Source of the DNA: Liolophura sinensis
Taxonomy: Eukaryota; Mollusca; Polyplacophora; Chitonida; Chitonidae
Direction of reading: 5' to 3'
DNA length: 64,000 nucleotides
NCBI RefSeq assembly: GCF_032854445.1
Contig: NC_088297.1
Span: 4,029,991 to 4,093,990, forward strand
The notes below the pieces were generated by a model. That model was not told the origin of the DNA and ran no database searches. It saw only the letters and a list, made by a program, of their open reading frames with translations. Positions 34,230 to 45,900 of the stretch are shown here, piece by piece; the stretch's first letter is position 1, and every line of letters starts with the position of its first letter. The position numbers and the translations under genes were made by a program.

Positions 34230-34620
34230 AGCCATTGTCACGCTTGAATAAATGTACCATAGCTAAAATTCTGCTTAGTCAAGACATTGCCTGGACTTGC
34301 CTATATCTCTCACACCAGCCAATCAGAATCGATTCTGAATCCTTTTAATGCCATGGTCAAGAATCTATGTGATGTCATTTATGTGCTGAACGTCAGTTCC
34401 ACGAGATCAGACTGCCCAGGGTAAACCACTGACATTAGGCACTTTACTGATGAACTTTCCCACAGATGTGCCACTGTACACTGTACATGTACAGATATCC
34501 ACACCACACTGGTCGAGGACGAGTGTACTCACTAAACGTTAGACCGTATAATGGAAATGTCATCACCTGCTTATTGTCATCAGGTGTGAACCAAGCCCTC
34601 TGTCCAAGGTCCATTTACAC
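34230..34620 (-). mobile_element. SINE-D-like fragment and a second dispersed repeat
   Basis: 34240-34380 (CTTGCCTATATCTCTCACACCAGCCAATCAGAA) matches 11770-11930 (GGACTTGCTTAACTATCACACCAGCCAATCAGAC). 34420-34600 matches the SINE-D body (GTAAACCACTGACATTAGGC, ATGTACAGATATCCACACC). Confidence 0.6.
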
Positions 34621-34849
34621 ATAATAGATTACACAATCATTTAATAGGAATGATTCATAAATGAAATTTATTTTACTACAGGGTAAAGAAAAACTGGGGT
34701 TAGCTACATATAACCCAGCGAAAGGTAATTTTCTTTGTCCAGTAGCACAGGTGCAGGCACAATTCAAGGGTCAGTGGTTCAAATCCCACAGTTGACCCGT
34801 CATGATTTTGTACTGTCTTCAGTAAGATTGCTTAAGTACTGCTGCGTAC

Positions 34850-34948
34850 CTGCAGTCTGGATGATCTCCACCCCACTCCATCTGCTGCCGGTGATGAACG
34901 GTTTGAGCACCACAGGCTGCGTCTCCTGCCCATTCACAATCAAGATTC
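34850..34948 (-). CDS. Exon e9: hinge exon of beta-helix block 3
   Basis: 99 bp, phase 1 at both ends, donor G|GTACGC. It encodes ILIVNGQETQPVVLKPFITG followed by SRWSGVEIIQTA, parallel to e5 and e7 (hydrophobic strand, G, x-x-P-V-x-x-K/F, then W-S-G-V/I). It joins e8 as VEG-ILIVNG and e10 as QTAE-KANAS. The whole exon reads as the lead-in to the third helix. Confidence 0.9.
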
Positions 34949-35279
34949 CTGAAACACGTCAAATAGCCGTACAATCAAGACCAGTGGAAAAGATGTCATG
35001 GAAAAGTATACATCACAAAAAAATAAAAAGAAAAACATTAATAGTAATTAACCCGTCATTCATGAGGAATGGAGTCTTTCTTTCCGATTTAGTTTTTGAC
35101 AAATTTTTGCCACTTTTTCATAGTCTGATGAACAAAATAAAGACAAAGCTGCAATAACTCATAACCTATACGTATTAATGGTACGCCCATAAAAAATCAA
35201 GTTTTAACAAGTCTAGAAAACCGATTCATGACAGTCTAATAAATATCTTAAAGAACTAACAGATAACAGCAAAATGCTG

Positions 35280-35490
35280 CCACCAGTGAAGTATCATGGA
35301 TGATGGCAAAGACACCAGACAAGACACCAGACAAGACACCCCACCCAGTCACATTATACTGACACTGGGCCAACTACTCCTGTTCCTCGCTCTAAAATCT
35401 CAGAGCTGAATGCCAAGAGAGGCAGCCACAAGGATCATTTTTGGAATGACACAACCTGGGTTTGAACCCAGGCCTCCCCAACTAATCAAA
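35280..35490 (-). mobile_element. SINE-B copy
   Basis: CTGCCACCAGTGAAGTATCATG, GACACCAGACAAGACACCCCACCCAGTCACATTATACTGACACTGGGCCAAC, GAGAGGCAGCCACAAGGATC and B box GGGTTTGAACCCAGGCCTCCC (read on the plus strand). It carries only one or two copies of the segment that is expanded at 3353-4362. Confidence 0.8.
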
Positions 35491-35815
35491 CTTATGCATG
35501 GTATATATTAAACCATATCTATAAACAGGTTCAAATGAATATAACACTATTATATATAGATTTGATAATTTTGACAGGAGACGTGTATTGAATGCTGCAT
35601 GAATTTCAATGCAATACTGGAGAATTTTTAATTCATGTTAAACATTATTCTCCAAAATGCTGAACTCCCTGACTTTAATCTACAGCTGAAGCAGCAAGAG
35701 CTGGATTTGTACACGCGACCTCACTGTTCAAGGGCCTGATGGTTGCACCCAGCCAGCATTTCAAACCATCTTAGCCAGTGAGGGTCTTTGTAAACTGATA
35801 AAAGTGTACACATAC

Positions 35816-37255
35816 CTTCAACTGTAATGGCCATGTTTGTGTAAAACAGCAACGTCACGCCGGCCTCCAAGATTAGGACATCATTTGGACCAATCACAAC
35901 GCTCGACACAACCGTGTAAGGGCTTTGGCTGGCATCCAACGTCACATTTCCTCCCACAATCCCTCCCAACATCCTGTTCTCCGTGACGAACTTGGCTGAC
36001 GCTGAATAAATCGTCTGCAGGCGCCGATCGCGCATGTAAGGGGTGAAGGATATCTTGGGGAGGCTGCTGTCTGATCGCTTGTCATGTAACTTCCTCGAGA
36101 TGTCTCGTGAGGCCACGGCATCCCAGTAGTTCATGGTGGCATTGATCTCCTGGCCCCAGCAGTCAGCGCAGGCCATTTTCACGTTAAACTGCGAAGCAGG
36201 GTTGGCAAAAACGTTGTAGTGAACTGAAACGGAGGATGTTCTTAGAACCAGGATGGTGCCATTGCCGTTGTTTTCCAGTGAATTTTGAGAGAATTTAAGT
36301 TGTCCTGCAGAAGGTGTAGTGAACACGGGCTCTAAATCCACAATATCACTGCCGTAATTCTGAATCAGGGAATTGTGGGTAACTTCCACTTGGACTTCGT
36401 TTGATTTGATGAGGAGCGCTTGTTTGCACTGCGTGATGGTGTTATTGTAAACAACAACAGACTGCGCTTCACTTTCAGCGTTCAAATCAATGGCCGTTCC
36501 CGCTATTCCATGGAAGTGGTTGTTTCGAACACTAATACGTGTGAACCAATTCGACAATATATACAACGCCCCGAAAGGCTGAGATTCTGTTCTCTGAAAA
36601 AAGTTTCGTGAAACCAACAACTGACACCGGCCGTTGCCACGATAACTGTATATCTGCAATTCCTGGCTTTGAACCGAATTACTAAATTCGTTATCAGCGA
36701 TTCTGATTTTGTCCTCACAGTCTTCGCTGCCTCGCATGGACACGTAGAGGCCATTTTGATTTTTGATAAACCTTGTTCTGGAAATTGACATTTTCACGAC
36801 TCGAGAATCAAGGTTAACTGAGAAGCCTCGTTGTCGTTCTATGACAGAGTCAGACAGAAAGAACCGTAGCTTCACATTGGTGTACGTGTAAAAAAACATC
36901 CCTCGACCGTTGTCTCGTAGAAATAACTTCCTGAAGTTTGTGCTGACATGTTTGAAGGACATTCCCGTGTCTTCCAAGGTCAAAGCTCCTTTTTGGCATC
37001 GACTGAGCTCGGACGAGGTCATGGTGAGATCAAAGTTCAGGCTTTCTCCCAGAGAGAAATACAGTCCGTGGCCGCGAATGTTGGTGAATTTGCTGTTGTG
37101 CAGCGAGATCGTTGTCTCTCCGCTAATTTGTCCAGACATACCTGTGTTGCTATGGATACAGGTGACATTGGTCAGCAGCACTTTTACAGGAAGTGAGTCC
37201 GTAAACTGAATGCAGGCTACAGCACTGGAGATCTTTGAAAAACGAATCGAAACAT
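35816..37255 (-). CDS. Exon e8: right-handed parallel beta-helix block 2
   Basis: 1440 bp, 479 residues, phase 1 at both ends, with an acceptor built on a long T tract ending gcag and donor G|GTATGT. Coils include TNIRGHGLYFSLGESLNFDL, ERQRGFSVNLDS, KNQNGLYVSMRG and QCKQALLIKSN. The closing motif YNVFANPASQFN then INATMNYWD is present; the usual final Gly of NYWG is Asp here. It ends GVTLLFYTNMAITVEG. One CADCWG pair near the end may form a local disulfide, which the other blocks lack. Confidence 0.93.
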
Positions 37256-37579
37256 CTGCAAAAAAAAAAAAGAGAAAAAAAACATTACATGCATTATTAT
37301 ACACATTACATCTTTTTACAAAAATAAATAAACAAATAAACGAAATATTGAATAAGGAAGCATCATGCTACATGTATGTTTTAAGCCGTACCATAAACCT
37401 TTGATCACAAAAAGTGATACACATGCTGCTTTCATCCAATGCAGTCTTTCATCATTGTAACTCTGAGCTCTAATCTGCTCTTGGAAACAATGTGCTTACC
37501 AGTGCCAGGCAGCACTTTTCATAAAGGGGCACTAGCAACATTTTTTGTTTTTTTTTTTTAGAGCCTCACACAGTTTACT

Positions 37580-37960
37580 GATTCGTTTGGTTATTGTTTA
37601 ACACCATACTCTTGATGTTTTCAATCCAACCATAGTGGTCAGTTTTAGGGGTGGTTTAAAAAGTGCCTGACATAAACCACTGACCTTTGGCAAGTTACTA
37701 ATGAATTTTCCTACAGGTGATGTGTATGTACAGATATGCAAACCATGCTGATGAAACACCAGTGGCCTTCGTCTGAATGTCACACGATGCAAATGGGTAT
37801 AAATCGTCGCTGACTGCTTACTGTCACCAAGGCACCACAAAACGAGCCTGTGGGGGTATCCACAAACACTTTGTCAACAGCTGGGTTTGAACTCGCAACA
37901 TTCTGTGTCCTTACCATTGAAATGCAAGACAGAAGCTCCTTAACCACCTTACTGCCTTTT
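37580..37960 (-). mobile_element. SINE-D copy, near full length
   Basis: tRNA-like head at the right on the minus strand (GGTTAAGGAGCTTCTGTC; B box GCGAGTTCAAACCC), body with AAACCACTGACCTTTGGCAAGTTACT and AACACCATACTCTTGATG tail. Intron e7-e8. Confidence 0.78.
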
Positions 37961-38029
37961 TTCAAACTTTTTGCATATATGCAAGGTGCTAGTTCAAGCA
38001 TATTGTCAGGGATTTAGTGTAGGGATTTT

Positions 38030-38235
38030 AGTGTAAGTCTAATAATGAAATAACAGAAAAATTGTGAAAACCTTGAATTGGACAACCTAACCAAAGTTTT
38101 GTCTCCAAAATAAAATTAAAAAGGTGCATAAATTACACTGAAGGCCACTCTTTCATGGGCAAAAGGGCTGAGAAATGGGGCCAACAATAATTGTGACTAT
38201 GAACTCTTTCAGAATGTTGGAAGGTCGTCCATAAA
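38030..38235. repeat. Dispersed repeat family E, copy 2
   Basis: TTGAATTGGACAACCTAACCAAAGTTTTGTCTCC and AAAAAGGTGCATAAATTACACTGAAGG match 10385-10680 and 41655-41790. Confidence 0.65.
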
Positions 38236-38495
38236 TCATTCAAACATCAAAGGTTTTATTTCAATTGCAACGTCATAGCTTAATTCATTACCTTATTCTC
38301 AGGGCTCCGGTGAAAATAACATCGCAGTTTGGAAATACCATTTTTTGACAATGGAGTGACATCCCCTTGTGACGTGCCTGTCATTGCTTTAAGGTTGGGT
38401 AAATCTATCAAGCTGAACATGCGGTAGTATATAGAGAACTAATTAAAAATCATGAGACTGATATTCTGGAACATGTAATTAAGGAAATATCTTAC

Positions 38496-38597
38496 CTGCT
38501 TTGTAGAGTCTTATACCTGACCACTGAGGGTATAATGAGGGTTCTGCAGGTAACAATGAAACTGTCTGACTACTGCTGCCTAACACACGTAACACAC
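38496..38597 (-). CDS. Exon e7: hinge exon of beta-helix block 2, inside its own repeat array
   Basis: 102 bp, phase 1 on both sides, acceptor cttcctcag, donor G|GTAAGA. It encodes GVLRVLGSSSQTVSLLPAEP, then LYPQWSGIRLYKA. The pattern matches e5 and e9. Oddly, most of the exon (from about 38513) plus its acceptor is repeated about nine more times just upstream at 110 bp spacing. Those copies carry an in-frame TGA at the position where this exon has TAC (...LYPQ...), so only this copy can code. Phase agrees with e6 (G-GT) and e8 (G-AT). Confidence 0.88.
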
Positions 38598-39530
38598 CTG
38601 AGGAAGAGAAGTCAACCAGTGAATACCTGACCACTGAGGTCATAACCAGGGTTCTGCAGGTAACAATGACACTGTCTGACTACTGCTGCCTCACACATAT
38701 GACACACCTGAGGAAGAGAAGTCAACCAGTGAATACCTGACTACTGAGGTCATAACCAGGGTTCTGCAGGTAACAATGACACTGTATGACTATTGCAGCC
38801 TAACACATCTAACACACCTGAGGAAGAGAAGTCAACCAGTGAATACCTGACCACTGAGGTCATAACCAGGGTTCTGCAGGTAACAATGACACTGTCTGAC
38901 TACTGCTGCCTCACACATATGACACACCTGAGGAAGAGAAGTCAACCAGTGAATACCTGACCACTGGGGTCATATCCAGGGTTCTGCAGGTAACAATGAC
39001 ACTGTTTGACTACTGCTGCCTCACACACATAACACGCCTGAGGAAGAGAAGTCAACCAGTGAATACCTGACCACTGGGGTCATATCCAGGGTTCTGCAGG
39101 TAACAATGACACTGTCTGACTACTGCTGCCTAACACACATAACACACCAGAGGAAGAGAAGTCAACCAGTGAATACCTGAACACTGAGGTCATAACAACG
39201 ACACTGTCTAACTACTGCTGCCTAACACATATGACACACCTGAGGAAGAGATGTCAACCAGTGAATACCTGACTACTGAGGTCATAACCAAGGTTCTGCA
39301 GGTAACAATGACACTGTTTGACTACTGCTGCCTCACACACATAACACACCAGAGGAAGAGAAGTCAACCAGTGAATACCTGAACACTGAGGTCATAACAA
39401 CGACACTGTCTAACTACTGCTGCCTAACACATGTAACACACCTGAGGAAGAGAAGTCAACCAGTGAATACCTGACTACTGAGGTGATAACCATCTAACAT
39501 ATCTTAGGAAGAGAAGTCAACCAGTGAATA
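38513..39530. repeat. 110 bp array made of copies of exon e7 and its acceptor
   Basis: Units at ~110 bp spacing (three shortened to 92, 92 and 61 bp) carry the minus-strand acceptor CTTCTCTTCCTCAG, then GTGTGTYA...GGCAGCAGTAGTCAGACAGT and CTGCAGAACCCTGG, then CAGTGGTCAG|GTATTC. The functional exon e7 is the leftmost unit (the most 3' for the gene). Other units have an in-frame TGA where e7 has TAC, and some also TGA in place of the first TTA. Confidence 0.93.
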
Positions 39531-39864
39531 CCTGCGTTAAATGGTATGCCTGGTACATTTATAGAAAAATCATTTGCTTAACATTTTCATTAGATGCTGA
39601 TACAGTAGGTCAGATTGTCATTGGGACATTTGCTTGCTTTGTCAGGCATAACTTCTTTTTTTTTTACAAATCCTGATACAAGATTCCAATTTAGCATGCA
39701 ATCATGATCACTGCTTAGTAAAATCATCTTACAATTTCTTTGTGCGAAATGATCTATAACTCTGTTTTACAGTAGACTGTAAAGTCTGTTTAGTACAACT
39801 GATTGTAGATACAAATCCTCTGGGAAAAGCAGGTGCTGCTTAGAGATAACACTTCCATACTAAC

Positions 39865-41217
39865 CCTCAACGTAAATCCCAGCCAGCTTCCTGAACAGCA
39901 GTTTGGCCCCTGGTTCTATCGTCATGGTAACGCTGGGGTGTATATGAATGGTCCTCCCCACACGGAACAGTCTGCCTCGCTTCACTGTCAGGTTTCTTGT
40001 CAGCTGTCCTCCGGCAAATCCGTACGCATCCACGTAATACCTGTCACCAGTTCCTGTGGAAATCTCAGTGAGACTGCTCGAAGTGAAGAACGGGGATACA
40101 ATTGCAATAATGAGGTCAGGGTTTGCGTAGAAATCCTGGACGCGAGATCGCACATGGCTGCTCTGGCGATCACCCCAGTAATTGAATGATGCGTTTATTT
40201 TACGATGGAGCTGGAATGGAACGCCCAAAGAAATATCGTACTGGGCATCAGGATTGTTGAAGGTGTTGTTGTGCATGACGTTTCGCTGGCCACGTCGAAT
40301 CTTTACCACTTCCTCAGACTCGCAGTCTGTGAATGTGTTGCGCAAAATCTGCGATCCATCAGCATCCACATCTATAGCAGGCCCCGACAAGATGCGCCGA
40401 AAGGAATTGCGGGAAAGTTTTGTGACATAGTTTTCAGGTTGAGAATCTAACTTCAAAAACATTCCGTTGATGTTGTTGAAAAATTTATTTCGTTCAATAT
40501 CGTACGATCCAGTGGAGCGAAAATTTCCCAAAATGACGATGCTCAATGGAATGTTAGAAGTCATGTGACCTGAGAAAATGTTGTCTCGAACAAAAAGCGC
40601 CCTAGCATCTGAGGAACTAGCATCAAGGCTCACGTTGAGGCCCGATTTGTTGTTCGTCTCAAACGAGTTCTCCAAAATATTCCATGCCTCTGCCTGCTGT
40701 CCAAATTCTCCTCTGAGGTTGACACCATCCAAATTATTGGACACAAATCTGGACTTTTTTATTACGACATACTTCTGAGGTATGAAGTTACCGCGCATAT
40801 TCAGCGCCAAACCGTGTCCTCCATTATGCGAAACCACCACTTCTTCAAACCTTAATCGAGTTGTGTAAGATGAATCCATGACAACACCGTGCAAGGAATT
40901 CTGGGATATCGCACTGCTCGTTATGCTGAAATCCACATAATCACGGATCTCCAAGCCAACAAACGTACTTCTTGTGATATTCGTCTTCGTGATTTGAACA
41001 CGGCTTAACATTGGGGTGCCCGACACTTGAACGCCATACCCACACTTATCTACTGATGTTTCACTGAGCGAAAACCATGTTTGTTGCTGTGCACCATTCA
41101 CGATGTTTACACCTGTGCCACACAAACTGATACAGCTGGATTTCAAGGTCACTCTCCCTGCAGGTGCAGTCACCCCTGTTCTAGCCTGGAGAACATCTGC
41201 ATAGGAGAGTTGTATTT
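39865..41217 (-). CDS. Exon e6: right-handed parallel beta-helix block 1
   Basis: 1353 bp, 451 residues, phase 1 at both ends. The sequence is a ladder of short coils with N/S turns: WFSLSETSVDKCGYGVQVSG, NSLHGVVMDSS, NNLDGVNLRGEF, NNKSGLNVSLD. Near its end it carries the closing motif NNTFNNPDAQYD followed by INASFNYWG, which recurs in e8, e10 and e14. Such helices form elongated extracellular rods that mediate adhesion or ligand binding; no pectate-lyase-type catalytic residues are evident. It ends GAKLLFRKLAGIYVEG at donor G|GTTAGT. Confidence 0.93.
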
Positions 41218-41654
41218 CTAAAAAAATTAAGAAAAAAAAAGGAAGTTAACTATACATTTCTAAAATGGACTGATTACAATTCAACCTTTCTATTAGGCCA
41301 ACGCTTTCCTTCGTCTAATTATCACAAACAGAGAAATAAACTAAAACATTTAACAAAATAATTCCCATATTTAGATTATACAATCTAATTATGGATTTGA
41401 GCTTAAAACTGCACCTTGCGACAGAGCTATAGATTCTAAACTGCAAGATTTCACCGTGTACACATTAACCGGCCTGCCCACTGACACACCCACCGAAGGA
41501 ATGGAGCAAATCAAGATGGCTCCCTTGGATAATAAGAAAATGAAGACAAACTTTGAGTGCGGTGTAATTCTCCAACCTTTTCACATATTTGTAAGATGCT
41601 TATATACGCATAATTTAAGGGCAATATTCCATGTAGTCTGATAATTACGCAAAA

Positions 41655-41790
41655 TTATACTTTTTGTGAAACCTTGAAACTGGCCCACCCAACCTATGTA
41701 ATTTTGTGTGTGTCCAAAGTCAAATTAAAAAGGCACCAAAATTACGCTGTACGTTTTCTCTTTTATATGCGATGAGGTTGAGGAAATAGG
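41655..41790. repeat. Dispersed repeat family E, copy 3
   Basis: CCTTGAAACTGGCCCACCCAACCTATGTAATTTTGTGTGTG and AAAAAGGCACCAAAATTACGCTGTACG. It abuts exon e5. Confidence 0.6.
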
Positions 41791-41794
41791 GTAC

Positions 41795-41905
41795 CTCCTG
41801 AGTCAGCTCGTACGCCCTGCCAGCCATAGTCTGAACTTTCCACCGGAATCTGTGAGGACGAAAACCTCACTCTCCTTTCAGAGGTCCCCTCAGCCTTCAA
41901 CACCC
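41795..41905 (-). CDS. Exon e5: hinge exon of beta-helix block 1
   Basis: 111 bp, bounded by phase 1 introns on both sides (two bases, 36 codons, one base). It encodes VLKAEGTSERRVRFSSS...DYGWQGVRADSG. The pattern V-L-x-A-x-G-(T/S)-x-x-x-x-V-x-F ... W-x-G-V-R is the usual entry to bark beetle-like right-handed beta-helices, where the trailing W-x-G-I/V-R begins the first coil. It parallels e7 and e9. The upstream intron (41906-47468) is the largest in the region and is mostly satellite. Confidence 0.86.
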
Positions 41906-42144
41906 CTGAAAGGAGAACAAACAGCATTTAAATTTATGCGCTGAAGATATTCTGGAAAACCAACTGATTTGAGCTTAAACATTTTCTATTACAATTGTCT
42001 GCCCCAAAAAGTGAATTTTTCCATTCAAAAATAGGTTGGCTTTTTCCCGTTTATAGGATATCATCCTATCTCCCTAACAAACCCCCAAAACAACTTTCTA
42101 AGATTGATAATATGATCAAAATCAGACAAACTGTGTAACATGGC

Positions 42145-42745
42145 CAAGAGTGAAATACCAGAATACAGTAACTGCCATCATCATCATCACGGATAAAACA
42201 TCAAATCTGGGTATGGGTAAAGCAGTGGACTTAAGACAACACAAGTCTTTCCAGTGCTGGAAATTCAACATACCCTACTTCACTGAGAATCAGTGTAAAC
42301 TTATATCACCCAAGCTCACATTGTTACAAAAGTATTTACCACACCATGTCAGAATTTTGCTTTATTGTTGGATTACTTTTACTTACTATGGGGCAGTGGC
42401 TCTAAAGAGTCACCTGAATGTATGTTACGCCTACAGAAACGTGCAGCGAGGATCATTTGAAATGCAATAATATACGACACCAAGTCAAGAACTGTTCCAA
42501 ATCATAAACTGGATGACAGTACATAGACGAATCATGTTGCAATACCAATGTTTTTACCAAGGTTTAAATGCCTGAACGAACTAACCCCAAGCTACCTATT
42601 CAGCCTGTTTACCTATACCGTAACTGTCTATCAAAATAACCTTCCATCTACAACCTCCATGAACCTCATCCCTTCAAAACCTAGAACTAATGCCCTTAAA
42701 AATTCTTTCAGCTATTCTGGTGAACCAGTGTTCAGCGGTATTTGC
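42145..42745 (+). mobile_element. Non-LTR retrotransposon fragment (reverse transcriptase C-terminal region)
   Basis: Broken plus-strand frames show LTLLQKYLPHHVRILLYCWI, then TYYGAVALKSHLNVCYAYRN and, in a shifted frame, KCLNELTPSYLFSLFTYTVT, LPSTTSMNLIPSKPRTN and SFSYSG. The order (L-x-x-L-Q-K-x-A-x-R-I, T-P-S-x-x-L-F, C-L-N-x-x-x-P-x-Y-L-x-x-L-F, P-R-T-x-x-x-K-x-S-F-S-Y-x-G) is the usual 3' end of CR1/Jockey-type ORF2. It has frameshifts and stops and is a dead 5'-truncated copy. It ends exactly where the inverted 82 bp unit starts. Confidence 0.72.
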
Positions 42746-42819
42746 TTAATACACAACAAACACAATGCTATATGTATGTTAAATATGTCTTCAAATCCGG
42801 TATGAACCAGTGTTCAGAT
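42724..42819 (-). repeat. Single inverted copy of the 82 bp satellite unit
   Basis: GAACCAGTGTTCAGCGGTAT...TCTTCAAATCCGGTATGAACCAGTGTTCAG is the reverse complement of one unit of the array starting at ~42985, with the first 14 bases repeated at the end. It joins directly to the retrotransposon fragment on its left. Confidence 0.9.
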
Positions 42820-42984
42820 GAACCTGATATAAGATGATCAAAGACTATGATATATACAGTGTAGTTTATCAGAGACAATTTCGTACTTAATCAGTAGAGG
42901 CATATTTTGATATGATAAACATTTTCATTTTCTTTTTGAAAACACTGACATTCTGTGATTTTTTAATATGTATATGTATTCGGT

Positions 42985-45900
42985 TCCACAATGGTTCACA
43001 CCGGATTTGAAGACATATTTAACATACATTTAGCACTGTGTTTGTTGTGTATTAAGCCAATGCCGCTGAACACTGGTTCATAACGGATTTGAAGACATCT
43101 TTAACATATATATAGCACTGTGTTTGTTGTGTATTAAGCCAATGCCGCTGAACAGTGGTTCACACCGGATTTGAAGACATATTTAACATACATTTAGCAC
43201 TGTGTTTGTTGTGTATTAAGCCAATGCCGCTGAACACTGGTTCATAACGGATTTGAAGACATCTTTAACATATATATAGCACTGTGTTTGTTGTGTATTA
43301 AGCCAATGCCGCTGAACAGTGGTTCACACCGGATTTGAAGACATATTTAACATACATATAGCATTGTGTTTGTTGTGTATTAAGCCAATGCCGCTGAACA
43401 CTGGTTCACACCGGATTTGAAGACATATTTAACATACATTTAGCATTGTGTTTGTTGTGTATTAAGCCAATGCCGCTGAACACTGGTTCATACCAGATTT
43501 GAAGACATATTGAACATACATATAGCATTGTCTTTGTTGTGTATTATGCCAATACCGCTGAACACTGGTTCACACCGGATTTGAAGACATATTTAACATA
43601 CATTTAGCATTGTGTTTGTTGTGTATTAAGCCAATGCCGCTGAACACTGGTTCATACCAGATTTGAAGACATATTGAACATACATATAGCATTGTCTTTG
43701 TTGTGTATTATGCCAATACCGCTGAACAGTGGTTCACACCGGATTTGAAGACATATTTAACATACATATAGCACTGTGTTTGTTGTGTATTAAGCCAATG
43801 CCGCTGAACACTGGTTCATAACGGATTTGAAGACATATTTAACATACATTTAGCACTGTGTTTGTTGTGTATTAAGCCAATGCCGCTGAACACTGGTTCA
43901 CACCGGATTTGAAGACATATTTAACATACATATAGCACTGTGTTTGTTGTGTATTAAGCCAATGCCGCTGAACACTGGTTCACACCGGATTTGAAGACAT
44001 ATTTAACATACATTTAGCATTGTGTTTGTTGTGTATTAAGCCAATACCGCTGAACACTGGTTCACACCGGATTTGAAGACATATTTAACTTACATTTAGC
44101 ACTGTGTTTGTTGTGTATTATGCCAATACCGCTGAACACTGGTTCATAACGGATTTGAAGACATATTTAACATACATTTAGCATTGTGTTTGTTGTGTAT
44201 TAAGCCAATACCGCTGAACACTGGTTCACACCGGATTTGAAGACATATTTAACATACATATAGCACTGTGTTTGTTGTGTATTAAGCCAATGCCGCTGAA
44301 CACTGGTTCACACCGGATTTGAAGACATATTTAACATACATTTAGCATTGTGTTTGTTGTGTATTAAGCCAATACCGCTGAACACTGGTTCACACCGGAT
44401 TTGAAGACATATTTAACTTACATTTAGCACTGTGTTTGTTGTGTATTATGCCAATACCGCTGAACACTGGTTCATAACGGATTTGAAGACATATTTAACA
44501 TACATTTAGCATTGTGTTTGTTGTGTATTAAGCCAATACCGCTGAACACTGGTTCACACCGGATTTGAAGACATATTGAACATACATATAGCATTGTCTT
44601 TGTTGTGTATTAAGCCAATGCCGCTGAACACTGGTTCACACTGGATTTGAAGACATATTTAACATACATTTAGCATTGTGTTTGTTGTGTATTAAGCCAA
44701 TGCCGCTGAACACTGGTTCATAATGGATTTGAAGACATATTTAACATACATATAGCATTGTGTTTGTTGTGTATTAAGCCAATACCACTGAACACTGGTT
44801 CACACCGGATTTGAAGACATATTTAACATACATTTAGCACTGTGTTTGTTGTGTATTAAGCCAATGCCGCTGAACACTGGTTCATAATGGATTTGAAGAC
44901 ATATTTAACATACATATAGCATTGTGTTTGTTGTGTATTATGCCAATACCGCTGAACACTGGTTCACACCGGATTTGAAGACATATTTAACATACATATA
45001 GCATTGTGTTTGTTGTGTATTAAGCCAATGCCGCTGAACAGTGGTTCATAACGGATTTGAAGACATATTTAACATACATTTAGCATTATGTTTGTTGTGT
45101 ATTAAGCCAATACCGCTGAACACTGGTTCACACCGGATTTGAAGACATATTTAACATACATTTAGCACTGTGTTTGTTGTGTATTAAGCCAATACCGCTG
45201 ATCACTGGTTCATACCGGATTTGAAGACATATTTAACATACATTTAGCATTGTGTTTGTTGTGTATTAAGCCAATACCGCTGATCACTGGTTCATACCGG
45301 ATTTGAAGACATATTTAACATACATATAGCATTGTGTTTGTTGTGTATTAAGCCAATGCCGCTGAACACTGGTTCATAACGGATTTGAAGACATATTTAA
45401 CATACATTTAGCACTGTGTTTGTTGTGTATTAAGCCAATACCGCTGAACACTGGTTCACACCGGATTTGAAGACATATTTAACATACATTTAGCACTGTG
45501 TTTGTTGTGTATTAAGCCAATACCGCTGATCACTGGTTCATACCGGATTTGAAGACATATTTAACATACATATAGCACTGTGTTTGTTGTGTATTAAGCC
45601 AATACCGCTGAACACTGGTTCACACCGGATTTGAAGACATATTTAACATACATATAGCATTATGTTTGTTGTGTATTAAGCAAATACCGCTGAACACTGG
45701 TTCATAACGGATTTGAAGACATTTTAAACATACATATAGCCTAGTGTTTGTTGTGTATTATGCCAATACCGCTGAACACTGGTTCATACCGGATTTGAAG
45801 ACATATTTAACATACATATAGCATTATGTTTGTTGTGTATTAAGCCAATGCCGCTGATCACTGGTTCATACCGGATTTGAAGACATATTTAACATACATA

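Noticed and set aside
34735-34810. Possible tRNA gene (GGTTCAAATCCCACAG)
   Set aside because: Only the T-arm-like stretch is present; no acceptor stem or D arm pairs, so it is probably a SINE scrap.
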